From Moringa oleifera (Eukaryota; Streptophyta; Magnoliopsida; Brassicales; Moringaceae), in assembly GCA_021397835.1 (NCBI GenBank), contig JAJFZO010000747.1, forward strand, positions 5,272,501 to 5,336,500: DNA of 64,000 nucleotides. The letters run 5' to 3'. Below, one piece after another: positions 36,860-49,322 of this stretch. The translations under genes and the position numbers were made by a program. Position 1 is the stretch's first letter. Each line of letters opens with the position of its first letter. Below the pieces are notes generated by a model, which was not told the origin of the DNA, ran no database searches, and was given only the letters and a program-made list of their open reading frames with translations.

Positions 36860-38999
36860 GCAAGACACCTCTTTAGACCATTCTCACCTTTCTCCACTGG
36901 AAGGAACTGAAAACGAAAATGGAAACATTGTTGCAGGAAATGAAAAACCTTATTGAGAAAATGAAAAATGAAAGTTCATCTCTAGTAAAAAACAGAGGAA
37001 TTCGAAAGGTATTCTCATGAATCCCTATCTGTTTACCTTAGTTTTGCTTTCCAATTTCTTGAGGGAGTTCCCTCTTGTGTAAAGCTCGACCGAACGAGAG
37101 GGAGAGAGAGAGAAAGTGGCACAGAAAGACAAAAGATCAAAGCTTTCTTGTCAAAGTATATATCTAAATAGCAACAAAATAAGGTCCAGTCTTTTTCTCA
37201 GATATACATATATATATATTCTGCTAATAAAAGTTTTGATCTTTCATGGGGGGTGTCTCTATCTCTTGCTTTATCCTTCTCTCCTTGTATGTGAAGAAAC
37301 CTTATTCATTACTCTCTCCCCTTTGTGGGCATGCTTTATTTCACTACCCTCTCTCTCTGCAGTAAATATTACTATCATCAGATTTTGAAACCCATCTCAT
37401 GGTACAGAAGATCTTGTCCTTGCAGGCCTGTCTTTTGAGGCCCCTGCCTCTGGGGTAATGTCTTGGGCGTGCTGTGCAGGGTTTTAAGCAAAAGAAAATT
37501 AAATCAATCTTTTGGAAAAATGAAAGCTAATGAGATTTTGTATTTTACTTCATAAAGAATTGCAGAGAAAAAGAGGAGAGTGGGGTCATTGGCAGGAAGA
37601 AAGGAACCCACTAGAATCACTGATTCCTACTCCACTCTCCCTCTTGTAACCGCCTGTGTTTTGTCATTGGCCCTTTTCATGGACCTCTTTAGGGCTGCAA
37701 AGTACTCATCACAGAACCAAATTAACAAATGAATTCAGCCATTGAAAATCAGATGAGACAAGGGTTTGTTTCATGAAAGGAGGACCCAGAAGGAGAAGGA
37801 GAAGAGGTAAAAGGATTTTCCTTGATCTTTCCATTCCCAAATGGAGCATTTTGAGTTTACTTTTGACACCTCATGACCTTTAAGAAAAAGGGTATTTATT
37901 ATTCTAAAAGGGAAAAAAAATTGTTGCTTGTACCATTTCAACCAAAACACTAATATATAATGTTTAACAAGCAAAACCACTTGTATATTTAATCAAACAG
38001 CTCCCTTGAGATGGATTTGTTTGGTATTATCCCCTTTGGTTGATGGGTCAACATCCGTTCCCTGTCATCACCTAAATCCATGCCACATTTAGATTCCTTT
38101 AATATCAACTTTGTTAATTTCTTAGGCTAAAGGGTCACATATAGCTGAATGGCTATTTCTTTAATTTTGTGGTTTGAGTCTTAAATCTCTTCAGGGGGAG
38201 TGGTTTCTTTGTTGTCAAATGCCCCCAAACATTTGTTTCCTTGTGGGTTTTTGTAGGGCCCTTCCCTAAAAGCTGACCTTTATTTATATAATCTTTCTGA
38301 GTAACAAATACAATTGGAAAGTTTGGGAGACCCATAAAAACCCATAATCAGCATTATTTAAGGACTATATTATATATGCTCATAAAAAAAGAGAGAAAGA
38401 GAGAAAGAGTTTTAGGTGATGAACCAAATAGTCTCTTTCATGGAGGTGGAAGCATAATTTTTTTATGTTGTGGTCATCTACTACTTCATATAGAAAATAC
38501 GCCTTTCCACCAATTATTCCTTAATGATACCAATGATTGGCCTTAAAAAAAAGATGGGTTTGGCTAAAACAGAGAGAAGTAGTTCAGGGATTAGGTAATT
38601 TTGTGTATTTAAAGTCTATGCTTTTGTTCCCAGTGATCCTTACAACATGTTCTTCATATGGCCAGATTTTTTGTTCAAGCTTTTCCCTTTTTAGATTATA
38701 GATTCCAATAGGATCTTTCAGGCCTTCTCAATCTGCACGTCTATTATGGTGCCACTGCTTCTGGGTCAGTCTGCCGGAAGGTGATTGGTCCAGATCACTT
38801 ATCCTTGCTTTAATTATAACTTTTTGTTGGTTCAGTCATTGCTTCCAATCTAAGCATGAAACCAATACATTAACATAATTTAATGGGTTAAGCTTAGACA
38901 GTCTTGCAATTTATTCAAAGTTCGAATCATCACTGTAATAGCTCAACAAATTTTGTAAGAGCCTCCTGTTGCATTGGCTTAATTCTTCCAGATAAAATG
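36860..38999 (-). promoter_or_regulatory. 5'UTR and upstream region of the TGA gene
   Basis: 36860-37110 looks like a 5'UTR. A donor-like AAG|GTAAAC (minus strand) at 37036 and an acceptor-like TTTCAG or TTCCAG near 36890-36910 suggest one short intron. Purine-rich GAGAGAGA lies at 37099-37112. Beyond is ordinary non-coding DNA with no ORF of interest. No confident TATA box or transcription start is claimed. Confidence 0.4.
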
Positions 39000-41900
39000 C
39001 AGTTTTTTGCAGCGATGCTGGGAACTTAAGCCCCCAGGAAGATTATGATATATGCAATGAAACCCAAATCATATATTTTAAAATATGATTAATCATATTC
39101 ACGTATGTATATGTAGAGTAATTTCACCATCAGAACACTAAAAATAATCCCTTCTGAAAGCATAAGAGCTGCTTTACAATTAATCAGACAATAGTTCAAG
39201 TCACAAAGAAATTTGTCCAAAACTGTCAGATCACCTTGCGGAGAAGCTGGATAAGTTCCAAATCTCAAACCAACAGACAAGAACTGATCCCTATGCTTAT
39301 CTTGTCAATGATTTGATTTTGGTTTATGACATGAGCTAGGGAGACCATAACAGGGCGCAGATGTACAAGGAACCGGTTGAATTTTTTCCACAAGCAGCTA
39401 TACAAGATAGTAGGTGATGACCATATAACATTTTCAATGTATGCAAGAGATGTTTATGCACTTCCATCTTCTTCCTCTAATGCATTTGCGGGAGCATAAT
39501 TTGACTATAATATCATGTGAAAGCATATTGAATTAAAATGTATGTTTGAATGTAAATCAGACTCCTCCATGGGACCTAATTCCTTGATGTTCTTTTGTCA
39601 CTTTCATCACAAACAGCAAATGAATGAACATATGCCACGAAAAATGTTGTATTGGAACACCAGCAATGTCTTTTCTGAACATTCCTAACCTACCAAACCA
39701 CCAAAATTATGTAAAATGGGACGAAAGATGAACAATAATGATAAATATAATAATAAGCTGAAAGAAATAAAAGTTGACATATGACAAACTAGGAAGTTGA
39801 TCAATATAAGACAAACTGGACGATCATACTTCTTTGAAATCACGCAAGTTGGAAGGAACATGCAGCTCATTATATAAGTTCTCATGTAAAAAGAGGAAAA
39901 TAGTCACCTGAAGTTTGCACTGAATAGAATACATTCAATGTAATGGATATAAAGTATCTAGGCAGTCACCTGGCCCATAAAAATTTTCCAATAAGCTGGA
40001 ATTGTCAGAGTAAACAAGACAAATTCAGAACAGGAGCCCATGAAACAATTATAAGCCAGCAACAGATCCATTGCTAGAACAGGAACATCATTAGCACCAT
40101 AATCACAATCCAAGTTTAAACTACTACATCATCAGAAATGGAGAGGCAATACCAGTCTAACAAAGACAAATGAATATATCATTGATTGCTAGCAAAAGGA
40201 ATTATTTACCACGGCAAGCAACAAGCAAAATTAAGGCATTCAAAAGTCTTGATTATATTAGAGGCTGCAGCATTATACAGTTCAAGAAGAAAAGAGGAAA
40301 ATTACCGGAGTTTATGGTTTAAAAAGATCATGAAAAGAAAGCAGAAAACTAAGCATTTATCCATTGATACAGTAAAATTCCATCCGTGGGATCAACATGT
40401 TAATATCTGAGGGATTAAATGCCATCGGATGCAAAGTATTCAATCGACAAAACGCCGCCATATCAAAAAAACGTAACTCCAAGCACAATAATCAGCAATT
40501 GTCAATCCATTGCACCCTACCAGCAACCTTCTCCCATCCACCCCCAACCCTAAAGCAAAGGGGTGAAGGAACACTCTTCTCTATCACTCTACATGTACAC
40601 ACACACAGACACATATAGACATACCTCTATATGCACAGAAGAATTTACAAAAACGCAATGTGAAAATAGGCCTAATTCCTAAGCATCCTGGAGAGAAGAA
40701 GTAACTGTGACAACATTATTGTTACAATCATCATCACAAGAAACACGGTTGGGAAACAATATACAAAATCTTCTGTAACTGAAATGTGTTAACCATATGC
40801 ATTGCAAGATTTAAAAAGACGGATTATATCAAAGCAATGTAAGTTTCAAAGGATCCAAGGTGGCAGCAATGCATGTCTGCATCCACATGTCCACATGTAG
40901 TGTGCATGCGTGTGCCGGTATGTGTCTGTGCACACATGCAAGGATGTGCTTATGTGCGCATGCATGTATCTGGGTGAGTGTTTCCCTGCAGCTGTGTACA
41001 TACTTGTGTGGTTAAATATAATGACACCAGAAGAAACATATCCATGTGAAAATACAGGATCAGCAGTACCAGTCAATTGACAAAATTAACACCCAGTCAA
41101 GTATACTTCTGATATGGGAATAAATTCCTACCCAGAACAAATTCAGACAAATACAATACTCACTAATTCTTCTATGGATAAGCTATTGCCTTTCAACCCT
41201 CTTCCAAATATGCATTTTAGAGTTACCCATAAATAAATAAATACCAACACAAAGAGGAAAATATATTGTAGTGAAGGCTTCATAAGAATTCTTGAACCAA
41301 AGTACAAGGCTTGTGACTAAAAGAATCCCTGCTAATTATTATATAGCATGATTTGAACTCTGAACTCTTCTCCACTAATCTCATCCAGTCAACAAAAGAA
41401 AGCATTCAAAAAGAGATTTTATTTTATGATTGCTCGGTCTTCATGCAACAAACTATCTGTTAAAAGGTTCCACTGACCAAGGGAGTTACTGCAGACAATA
41501 GAGAGGTCCTGTTCCTAGAATGCAGCATGCTAGCCAAGCGTTACATGAGGCAATAAAGAAAGTGCATGCTTTTATGGGATTTCTGTGACCTTCATACACC
41601 ATTAATCTGGCTGATATGAGGCAGAACCAAAATAGAAAAAGTTTTGCATACTGTTCCACCTCTAATATGTATGAAACTGGCAAACAATAACAGCATATAA
41701 CCAGATTTAGTGAGAATTTTAGCAGAAAAGATTAAGATCCCCACTATTTCAAAGAAAATAAGTAGGCCAATTTCTGGCACATAAAAGGCAGAGAGACAGC
41801 ATTTAGTTTAGCCAATATTAAGGTAATAATAAGTCAGATCAAGTTACTAAAATATCGCAATAATTGCCTAGAACTGCAAATTATGCAGTTTACGCTCTCA

Positions 41901-43993
41901 AGCATAGGCATAGAAAAACTAACACATTTGTTCCTTCTGGCAACATGGAGTTAAACAGGAAATCCGAATCTTAGATTTGGAATCAAATGCTTACCAAAGG
42001 AGGAAATTAGCTGATGACTTTGGCAGGCATTGTTGTGTCATGTGAGAAAGGAGGCTACAACAAACTCCTTCTAGCCTCCACTAGAAAACATATCTAACAA
42101 ACTTCAAATGGAAACACACGGAAGCAACCCCTAATCTAGGAGGTTAATTTCAACAAGAGCTAATGGCAAAAGCTTCTTATTTTAGAGTTTGTCAAACCAG
42201 ATTTATTTGTTTCTAAAGAGGTTTTCAATCAGAAGTCAATATCAGCCAGGAAGGAAAATTACGTATAAAAGAAAGGCTGAAGACAGTGCCATTGCTCCAG
42301 AAAGGCCTTATAATGCTATATGCCATGAGAAGATAGGTGTATAGACATCCAATCCTCCCTCTTAGGATGGACATGTATAAATCTCCTATTGAAATGCACA
42401 AGAGCCAGATGATCCAGTCTCTTTATATTCAAGAACATTCTCACGATTTCAAGATTCCACTTTCAGTTATCTTTCTTGTTACTGCCAGAAATTTAGATCA
42501 CTAGCAAGTCATGAAGTTGATAGCCTTAGTGAAAATTTAGTCATCTTGTCACTAATGAGGATTGCTTAGATAAATGGAAAGAGGAAAAGCTCCAGTGGGA
42601 ACATTGATACCCAATGAGAAGGCACTGCAGGAAATAACCATTCTCCCGATATCTAACTCCTGCTTGTATAGAAGTGCCAAGTAGTTCCAGATTCTTACAG
42701 CAAAATGTCTAGCATTGTAATGTCAACGCAAACAACGTAATAGATATTATTTAGTTTCGTACAAACCTCAAGTTCCCCAGGCTTGACAAACTTTGTATTT
42801 GATAAGAAAAAGAAACAAATAGAAGAGTTCCAACTTAATCATTGTCTCTCATTGTACAAGCCACTTCACCCTTTTACTTGTCACTAACCAGATGCAGACA
42901 TCTGTGATCCACATTAAACAACTTCTTTGGATAAATAAAAGTTAAAAGATCACCTCAACCAAAAAAAAAAAGGTCATCCCTAAATATTGGATGTCTAAAG
43001 AATAACCCTAAGGCCTGAAGATAGAAGGAACAAGAAAATTAAAATAAACCTAAACAAAAAACTGAAAAAACTAGCCTGTAAGTTAACAGCACTTAGAAAA
43101 GAAGAAAAGAGGAAAGAAAAACTTATAGCTAAGACCCCAAAGAAGACATGCCAGCTAAATAGCTGTATAAAGAGGAGATTCAGATGACGTATGCAAATTT
43201 CTCACAACCCAAACATTCGAATATTAACTCCAAAACAAACACAAAGGAACTTCCCCCTATGTTGCTCCATTGCTGAGCTTCACAAACAATCATATCTGCT
43301 GCTGATCAAGGTGCAACCATCTAATCTTAAAATGTTGAAAACTAAAAACCACATTTCTCTCACATAACCGAGCAAAGAATCAACAGATGACAAACATCAT
43401 ACCAAATTCCTTCCCTCATCTTATTGAGATCTCTCATTGTTGCATCTTACCGAGAGATACTGTCAACTTCTCTGTAGTTTTCTGAACTTTATAGAAGTAT
43501 GGTATAAAGTTTGAAAATTGAAAACAATTAACATCTCCATGCTCAAATAAAATAACTTTAAAAGGGTGCAACCAAATTCAGCAGGACAACTTGCCACACA
43601 AATTAAAAATCCCAGGGCACCTTTGTTACTCAATCAACGGTAAAGAGAAAATAAATCAAAAATGGACATAGTGAACCTTACAGCAAACTATCAAGTACAA
43701 TCACCTAACTTGTGTGGGCGCGCGCATGTGCAATAGAGAGAGCAGCAAAGAGTGAGAGACTTTCATATTCTTCAAACAAGAGAGTAAGAACAAACTTGCT
43801 CATGACAATTGGAAGAGAAACAAATTGATCAGCATATACACGTTTCATTTGATGAAGCAAATGTTTTCCTCAATCAACCCATTTTAAGAATGTCAGAAAG
43901 ACACTCAGGCTTTACATGCTGAAAATTATGCCTGCCTATGCGCTTATACAATTCAAAGAACTTGAATTTTGACCTAGGCAATCGAAAGAATTT
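39000..43993. other. Five-kilobase non-coding block downstream of the F-box gene
   Basis: No reading frame here has recognisable similarity and the longest are under 80 codons. Composition is moderate, unlike the 80-90% AT spacers elsewhere, and it resembles intron or UTR sequence. Donor-like sites on the minus strand (for example TTTG|GTAAGC near 41990 and CAG|GTGAC near 39965) are compatible with long 3'UTR introns of the adjacent minus-strand F-box gene, or with a non-coding transcript. CA/TG-rich stretches lie at 40595-40620 and 40870-40990. Confidence 0.4.
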
Positions 43994-45253
43994 TCACTCA
44001 TACTCAAACTGTACCTCTACATGCATGTATTTCCTCATGAGCTGAACAATGGATGAAGTGAAGTTTGCCAACATCTGGCATTCTTCATGGGTTTTGGCCT
44101 CTGAAACAACTCCATAAATCACCAACTTCTTAAGACTTGGGCTTCTCTTCAACAGTCCCTCAACCCAATGTGAGAATAGATCATTTATTGCAGTCCAACC
44201 AAGCTCTAAGACAACCACATTCTTCAAGTGAGAGGATCCTTGCAACCCATAATGAAGTACTCCATCTCTTAAGTCATAACTTAATGACAGATGACTCAAC
44301 TGTGGAAAACAAACAGCGATTGTTTCCAAATCCACAATCTCATCCTCATCATCAAACACCACATCCCAAAGCCGAAGCCTCTTTAACTTTGATGATCTTG
44401 AAATCATCTGATAAAACTTTGGCCAAATAATAGTGAAATTACTGACATCTACAACTTCAAGGTTATCAGCAGTCTCCCCAATATCAAGATGTATAACACT
44501 AACATCATCAATCTTGAAATGTTGCAAAGTCCCCTTTCCAATGAGTTCAAAAAGTTCAAGGACGCAGTCTTTTAAGTGCAAACGCTCAATGCTATCAGCC
44601 TTCAATGTAAATTTGTCCAAACTAATTGCTTCAACATAAATACTCTTTAATGTTGGACTGCTTAGTTCGACAGTCACTTGAGCATCTGACATAGCAATCT
44701 CAGGGTTGACAAGTTCTAAGCTCTCAATCTTTGGGCATGCAGTAAGCAAGAGGTGTAAATCCAATGCTGAAATACTGACATAACTCAAGGAAAGTGACTT
44801 CAAACAAGGGAATCTCTGAAAATTAGGTTCAACCTCAGTGATAGAATTATGGGCTAGAACCAACATTTCCAACTTCTGCCTCCCACAAATTTCAAGAATA
44901 TTAACATTTGGGGTAGTCCGTACATTATAAAATAATCGGCGCAATGTTTCCCTTGTGTACATGAGCCAAGCAATAACTGTAGAAGCCGAGAATTCATCAA
45001 CATCATCCATCATAATTGATAGGCCTTGCAGACCAGTAGTTTGGAATATTGTTTGAGTTATCAGGATTTCTAATCGACTAGTTGTGAGATCACGATAAAT
45101 GGGCCAGTCATTGGAATTGAATGAAAGTGTGTGAAGATGTTTCCGGCAAGCTTCTCGCCACTTCCGACATGTTGCAGAGGCAATCACCACATCACGGGCA
45201 CCCCCAAGCCGGGATAGTATGTTTCCAATGACTTCCACAGGAAGGTGCTCCAT
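43994..45253 (-). CDS. F-box/LRR-repeat protein (At1g67190-like)
   Basis: F-box proteins pair substrates with the SKP1-CUL1 ubiquitin ligase. The target of this one is unknown. It is a single-exon 419-residue frame. The start is the ATG at 45253 (MEHLPVEVIGNILSRLGGARD), because the family begins here. The upstream in-frame extension of 11 residues looks like UTR. The F-box spans about residues 2-45 with the conserved CRKWREACRKHL. It is followed by leucine-rich repeats such as LKSLSLSYVSISALDLHLLL, LKRLRLWDVVFDDEDEI and LSHLSLSYDLRDG, and ends in MRKYMHVEVQFEYE. From memory the Arabidopsis protein At1g67190 has the same length and near-identical motifs, suggesting strong conservation. The gene is intact. 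The 5'UTR seems to contain an intron (donor near 46027). Confidence 0.93.
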   Translation of the reverse strand: MEHLPVEVIGNILSRLGGARDVVIASATCRKWREACRKHLHTLSFNSNDWPIYRDLTTSRLEILITQTIFQTTGLQGLSIMMDDVDEFSASTVIAWLMYTRETLRRLFYNVRTTPNVNILEICGRQKLEMLVLAHNSITEVEPNFQRFPCLKSLSLSYVSISALDLHLLLTACPKIESLELVNPEIAMSDAQVTVELSSPTLKSIYVEAISLDKFTLKADSIERLHLKDCVLELFELIGKGTLQHFKIDDVSVIHLDIGETADNLEVVDVSNFTIIWPKFYQMISRSSKLKRLRLWDVVFDDEDEIVDLETIAVCFPQLSHLSLSYDLRDGVLHYGLQGSSHLKNVVVLELGWTAINDLFSHWVEGLLKRSPSLKKLVIYGVVSEAKTHEECQMLANFTSSIVQLMRKYMHVEVQFEYE

Positions 45254-46447
45254 TATCCAGAAGAAAGAATCAAAGTCGCAAATCAACCAACCAGTAAAAA
45301 GAAGATCAATTCAACTAATATCAAATTCCCAAGAAATTAAGTACAAAATCCTTCAGAATTCTGAGAGCATTGTCCACATCTTCTGGCCAATAACCAAAAA
45401 TGACTGCTCCAATTCACCAACACTAGCTACATCAAAGTAAAAGGAAAAAATGGTAAAAGAAAATCAGTTAGATCTTCAAACAGAACCATCAAACTATCAA
45501 ATATCAAGCAAACCGTCAATTCATGCATACCAAATTCGTATTTTCAAATTTCAAGGAGTGAAAGGCACACACTATATTAAAGAACAAGTGGCTTAAACTC
45601 AAAATTCAACATGTGGGCATAACTTGTGAACTTTTAATCAACCAAATCAGCAAACCATTGGAAGACCTTCCAACCAAATAAAGAGGCAACAAAGATCAGT
45701 CAATTCATTAATCAATTTTCAGGGTTACAATAATGTAACCACCAAGTCAAACAGAACCTAATTAACATTAGGTGTATTCACACAAAGTGTTCCAAATATC
45801 ACAACAATTCTGTGTATAGCACGAAAGAATCAAACTCATTATTTAAATGAAACGATGATCCAAACAAAAATAAAATAACCAATCAACAAAAAGACAAAAC
45901 ACAGTATCTGAGTGTTCCGAGAAATCGAAGATACTGAACGGACTAAATAACTGTATAATCAGAACCTAGCTAACCAAACAGGGTAACCAAAATTAGCATC
46001 GACTGCGAGAAAAGCAGAAGATCTTACCAGAAATCATAAAAGCGATGGATTAAACAATATGGAATTGAGTGACAAAAAACCAGACGCAAAGAGAAAAAGA
46101 AAACTATGAGTAGTAGGCTGGGATTTTCGATAAAGCAAGAAGGAGTCAAGAAGAAAATTTGATCGCATCGTGAACTGAGGCGGAGAGAAAGAGAGAGATC
46201 CGCCACCAAGGAACAGAAAGAGTGAGAGAGAGAAAGAGAAAAAAAAGAAACAAGGAATTGATAGAAAAAAAAATGGAAGTAGGTTCAGTTGCAAATCATA
46301 GGGACTGTTGGGCCCTTTTCGATCAAGGATTTGATTTGCATTCAACGGGTACGATAGACCCAACCCGCTATCCATGAATCCATGCTCTACCTCCACCCCT
46401 GTTTGACCAGAGGCATCAACTGTGCAGCTGCAACTTCTCCTCATCAC
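45254..46447 (-). promoter_or_regulatory. 5'UTR, probable UTR intron and proximal promoter of the F-box gene
   Basis: On the minus strand TTCTG|GTAAGATC (exon side 46028) is a strong donor, implying a UTR exon of about 46028-46300 and an intron reaching to just before the start codon. The acceptor was not fixed. A purine/pyrimidine-rich GAGAGAGAAAGAG stretch lies at 46220-46240. An open frame at 46034-46447 (minus) is hydrophobic low complexity and is probably not translated. Confidence 0.45.
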
Positions 46448-48497
46448 TGATCTTTCTTCCCCATTTTTCTTCTCTCATTTTTTTTCCTAATTATTTCCGT
46501 CAGATTAAGCAATTTCTTCCTGTCTTTTTTCTTTCCTTCTATCCTATTGCATCCTTCCAGAAAATCATAGTTTTTCCATCCTTTTTTAAAAATTGAATTG
46601 GTTCTTCAGCCAATTTATTTTAATTTATAGAATTAAAAGTAAAAGTTCAACCGAATCATGGCTGTCGAAATTATTAAAAAATATATAATTAAATTGTATA
46701 TTACTATTATATCAGTATCACATGCCAAATTAAGAAGATATATCGCCAAAAAAAATTGACATCCCACTGGATGGAATTATCAGAGAGAATTTAATGGCAT
46801 TATTTAATTCAATTAGTTTATTTTAAAAATTAAAATAACAATAATAATAATAAATATCACATAAATATCTCACACTAAATAAATTTTGATTGATATTGTT
46901 TAATTTTTACTTTAGTCCAAAAAATTTAAACTTTTAAAGATATTTTTATCATTAAAATATTTAAATACCAAATTATATGTTTTATTTCAAAAAAAATTTT
47001 AAAATTTAAATAATTTTTTACTCATAAATAATTTTTTTATAATTTTTTAAATTTTTTTACAATATAATTTTTTTAAAAAAAATGTCATTAATTTTCAATA
47101 AATTCTATTTTTTTCGATAATAACTTAAATAGTATGATAATTTTCAAACTAAAATCTATTATAAATAAATTTGAATATTTTTAGTTTTTAAATATTTTAA
47201 TAATATTTAATCTAATTTAAGTTAAGAAATTAAATTTTATTTAAGAAAATTTTTAAAAATCAAAGTTTGAAAACTTTGAAGTTTTATGATGCTTACCCTC
47301 ATAATAATAATGATAATAATCATAAATATTTTAATAATATTTAATTTTATTTAAAATATTTAATTTTACTTTTTTTAAAAGTTATTTAAATTTGATAGAT
47401 TAAATTTAAAATTTATTTAAATAAATTTTTAAGTACTTAAATAATAAAAATATGATTAATTAATTTTTGTAATTATTTTTATAAAAATTTAATTTAAATA
47501 AAATTAATAAATAAAAAAATTTTGAATATGTTTGAAAAATTAAACTTTAATAAAAGAGTGAGTATAATATTTAAATTTTGAAATAATAATAATAATAAAA
47601 TAGTAATAAAATAAGCTTAACGTGATTTAAAAATATATAAATATTTAAAATTAAATAAGTTTAAAAATTTTATTGATTATAATAATGATTGTTATAAATT
47701 AAGGGTTAATTATCAAATCACTTACATTTTGGATGCCATATTAAATAAAAACATATATATATATATATATATAATTACATTAATTTTAAACTTACATTAT
47801 GTATCGATTGTAATGTAGATTATTCATCAATAAAAGCCGTCAACTGTATTGCTCACATGATAAATGTGTGAACATGATCACTTGTATATGATATATGAAA
47901 ATTTCAAATTACTCTTGACATCACAAAATTTTCAATTGCTTGCACTCACCATCTCTTTAAAAATTTATATCGAAGTTTCATTTGTGTTCGTCTTCGAATC
48001 AACCTAGAAATCACACATCAATAAGTTTCAATCAATGTTCTCCGCATCCATAAGCTTTTGTTAACCTTTATACATTTAAAGATTGAGATTTTAAGAAAAA
48101 TATATTAAAAAACACATTTAATAATTTTAATTTTTTAGATTTGATTTAATTTGAATTTCTCAAAAAGAGAAAGAGTAAAAAGTTTCATATTGAATCATTA
48201 ATCTTTTATGACATTTCACACTTACCAAACATACTTATTAGGTGAGTGAACAATACACTTAATTTTAATAGGTTTTATTGATAAAGATATCATTTTACAA
48301 TGGACATATGATATAAATTCAAAATTGATATAATTTTTTATTTAAATTTAAATTTAATATTACATCCAAAATAAGATTCTTATAATATATTTAAACTTTG
48401 AAATAAAAATCAAATAAACCATACCAAAAATGTAATCTCCTTTTTGCTCTTTCTTATTCACATATCTCAAGCATAGAATTAATCATCAAAAGATTTC
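46448..48497. other. AT-rich intergenic DNA
   Basis: Above about 46650 the sequence is extremely AT-rich, with TA runs (47752-47772) and AAT trinucleotides (47585-47600). 47800-48480 is slightly less AT-rich and shows no gene. It leads directly into the CACTA-type end at 48498. Confidence 0.55.
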
Positions 48498-48850
48498 TTA
48501 CTACAAAAAAACCCAGATTTAGCGATCGATTAATCCGTCACTAAATTGAAACAATCTGTCACAAAAAAATTTATTGACAGATTAATAACAGATAGAATTA
48601 GTAGTTAAAATCTTTGTCGCGAGAAAAACTAACGATAAATTTTGTATCTGTTACTAAGTAGTGACAGATTAGAAACCATAAAGTATTTGTCACTAAAGTA
48701 ACGACAGATTTGCATCTGTCGCTAAATTAGTGACAAAAAATATATATATCGCTATTTTTTAGCGATAAAATCATTTAACGACACATAAGAATCTGTCGCT
48801 ATATTAGTGATCAATTTATATCTGTCACTAAGAAAAACGATAAAATCATA
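48498..48850 (+). mobile_element. CACTA-type transposon end with subterminal repeats
   Basis: It begins TACTACAAAAAAACCC at 48499, like CACTA termini (CACTACAA plus A-run). About 340 bases follow in which a short motif recurs in both orientations: CCGTCACTAAAT (48536), AGTGACAGATTA (48659), TTGTCACTAAAGTAACGACA (48689), CATCTGTCGCTAAATTAGTG (48713), ATCTGTCGCTATATTAGTGA (48791) and TATCTGTCACTAAG (48818). Such subterminal arrays bind TnpA-like transposase in this class (family knowledge). No matching opposite end was found within the window, so this is a truncated or solo end. It is not shown to belong to the Tnp2 copy near 8-13 kb. Confidence 0.72.
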
Positions 48851-49322
48851 TTTAATTTTTTAATAAATAATGGACATATTTTTAAGCTTTAATTCAAATA
48901 CTTAATTCAGTAGTGTTATATTTTAAGTAATGTATAATTTTTTTAAATTTTTTTAAAGGTATTTATAAATATATTAAATATTTTGAAAGTAAATTTATAA
49001 CTATATTACTATTTTTAATATAATTATATATGTATTTAAATTCTGATTGTAAGATGATAGTAAAAATTTTATATAATGATCCAACTTAAATAATATTTAA
49101 TAAAGTATGATTTCTTTGGATTTCTACCAACCAGGCTTTCTACCCTATTATCATCCAAACGGTTCGTTTCAATGGTCCACTAAAACGGTGCGCCTAAATG
49201 GGTGCATTAAAACGGAGCGCTTTTGTATGAACAAGGAGACGAGCCATAAAAAAAAACACGACGGCCTTCTGCCGTTCTCTCTCTCTCTCTCTCTCTCTCT
49301 TTGACTCGCATAAAGTGCAGCA
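48851..49322 (+). promoter_or_regulatory. Upstream region and 5'UTR of the TMN gene
   Basis: The AT-rich part up to about 49100 gives way to a more complex proximal promoter. Three AACGG cores lie at 49158-49162, 49184-49188 and 49211-49215, each inside a similar AAACGGxxCG sequence and spaced 26 and 27 bases apart. A pure CT run at 49279-49302 probably lies in the 5'UTR, 20 bases before the start codon. Confidence 0.45.

Noticed and set aside
46034..46447. 137-codon minus-strand ORF upstream of the F-box gene
   Set aside because: Phe/Ser/Leu-rich low complexity produced by a GA-rich 5'UTR. A strong splice donor lies inside it and it resembles no protein.
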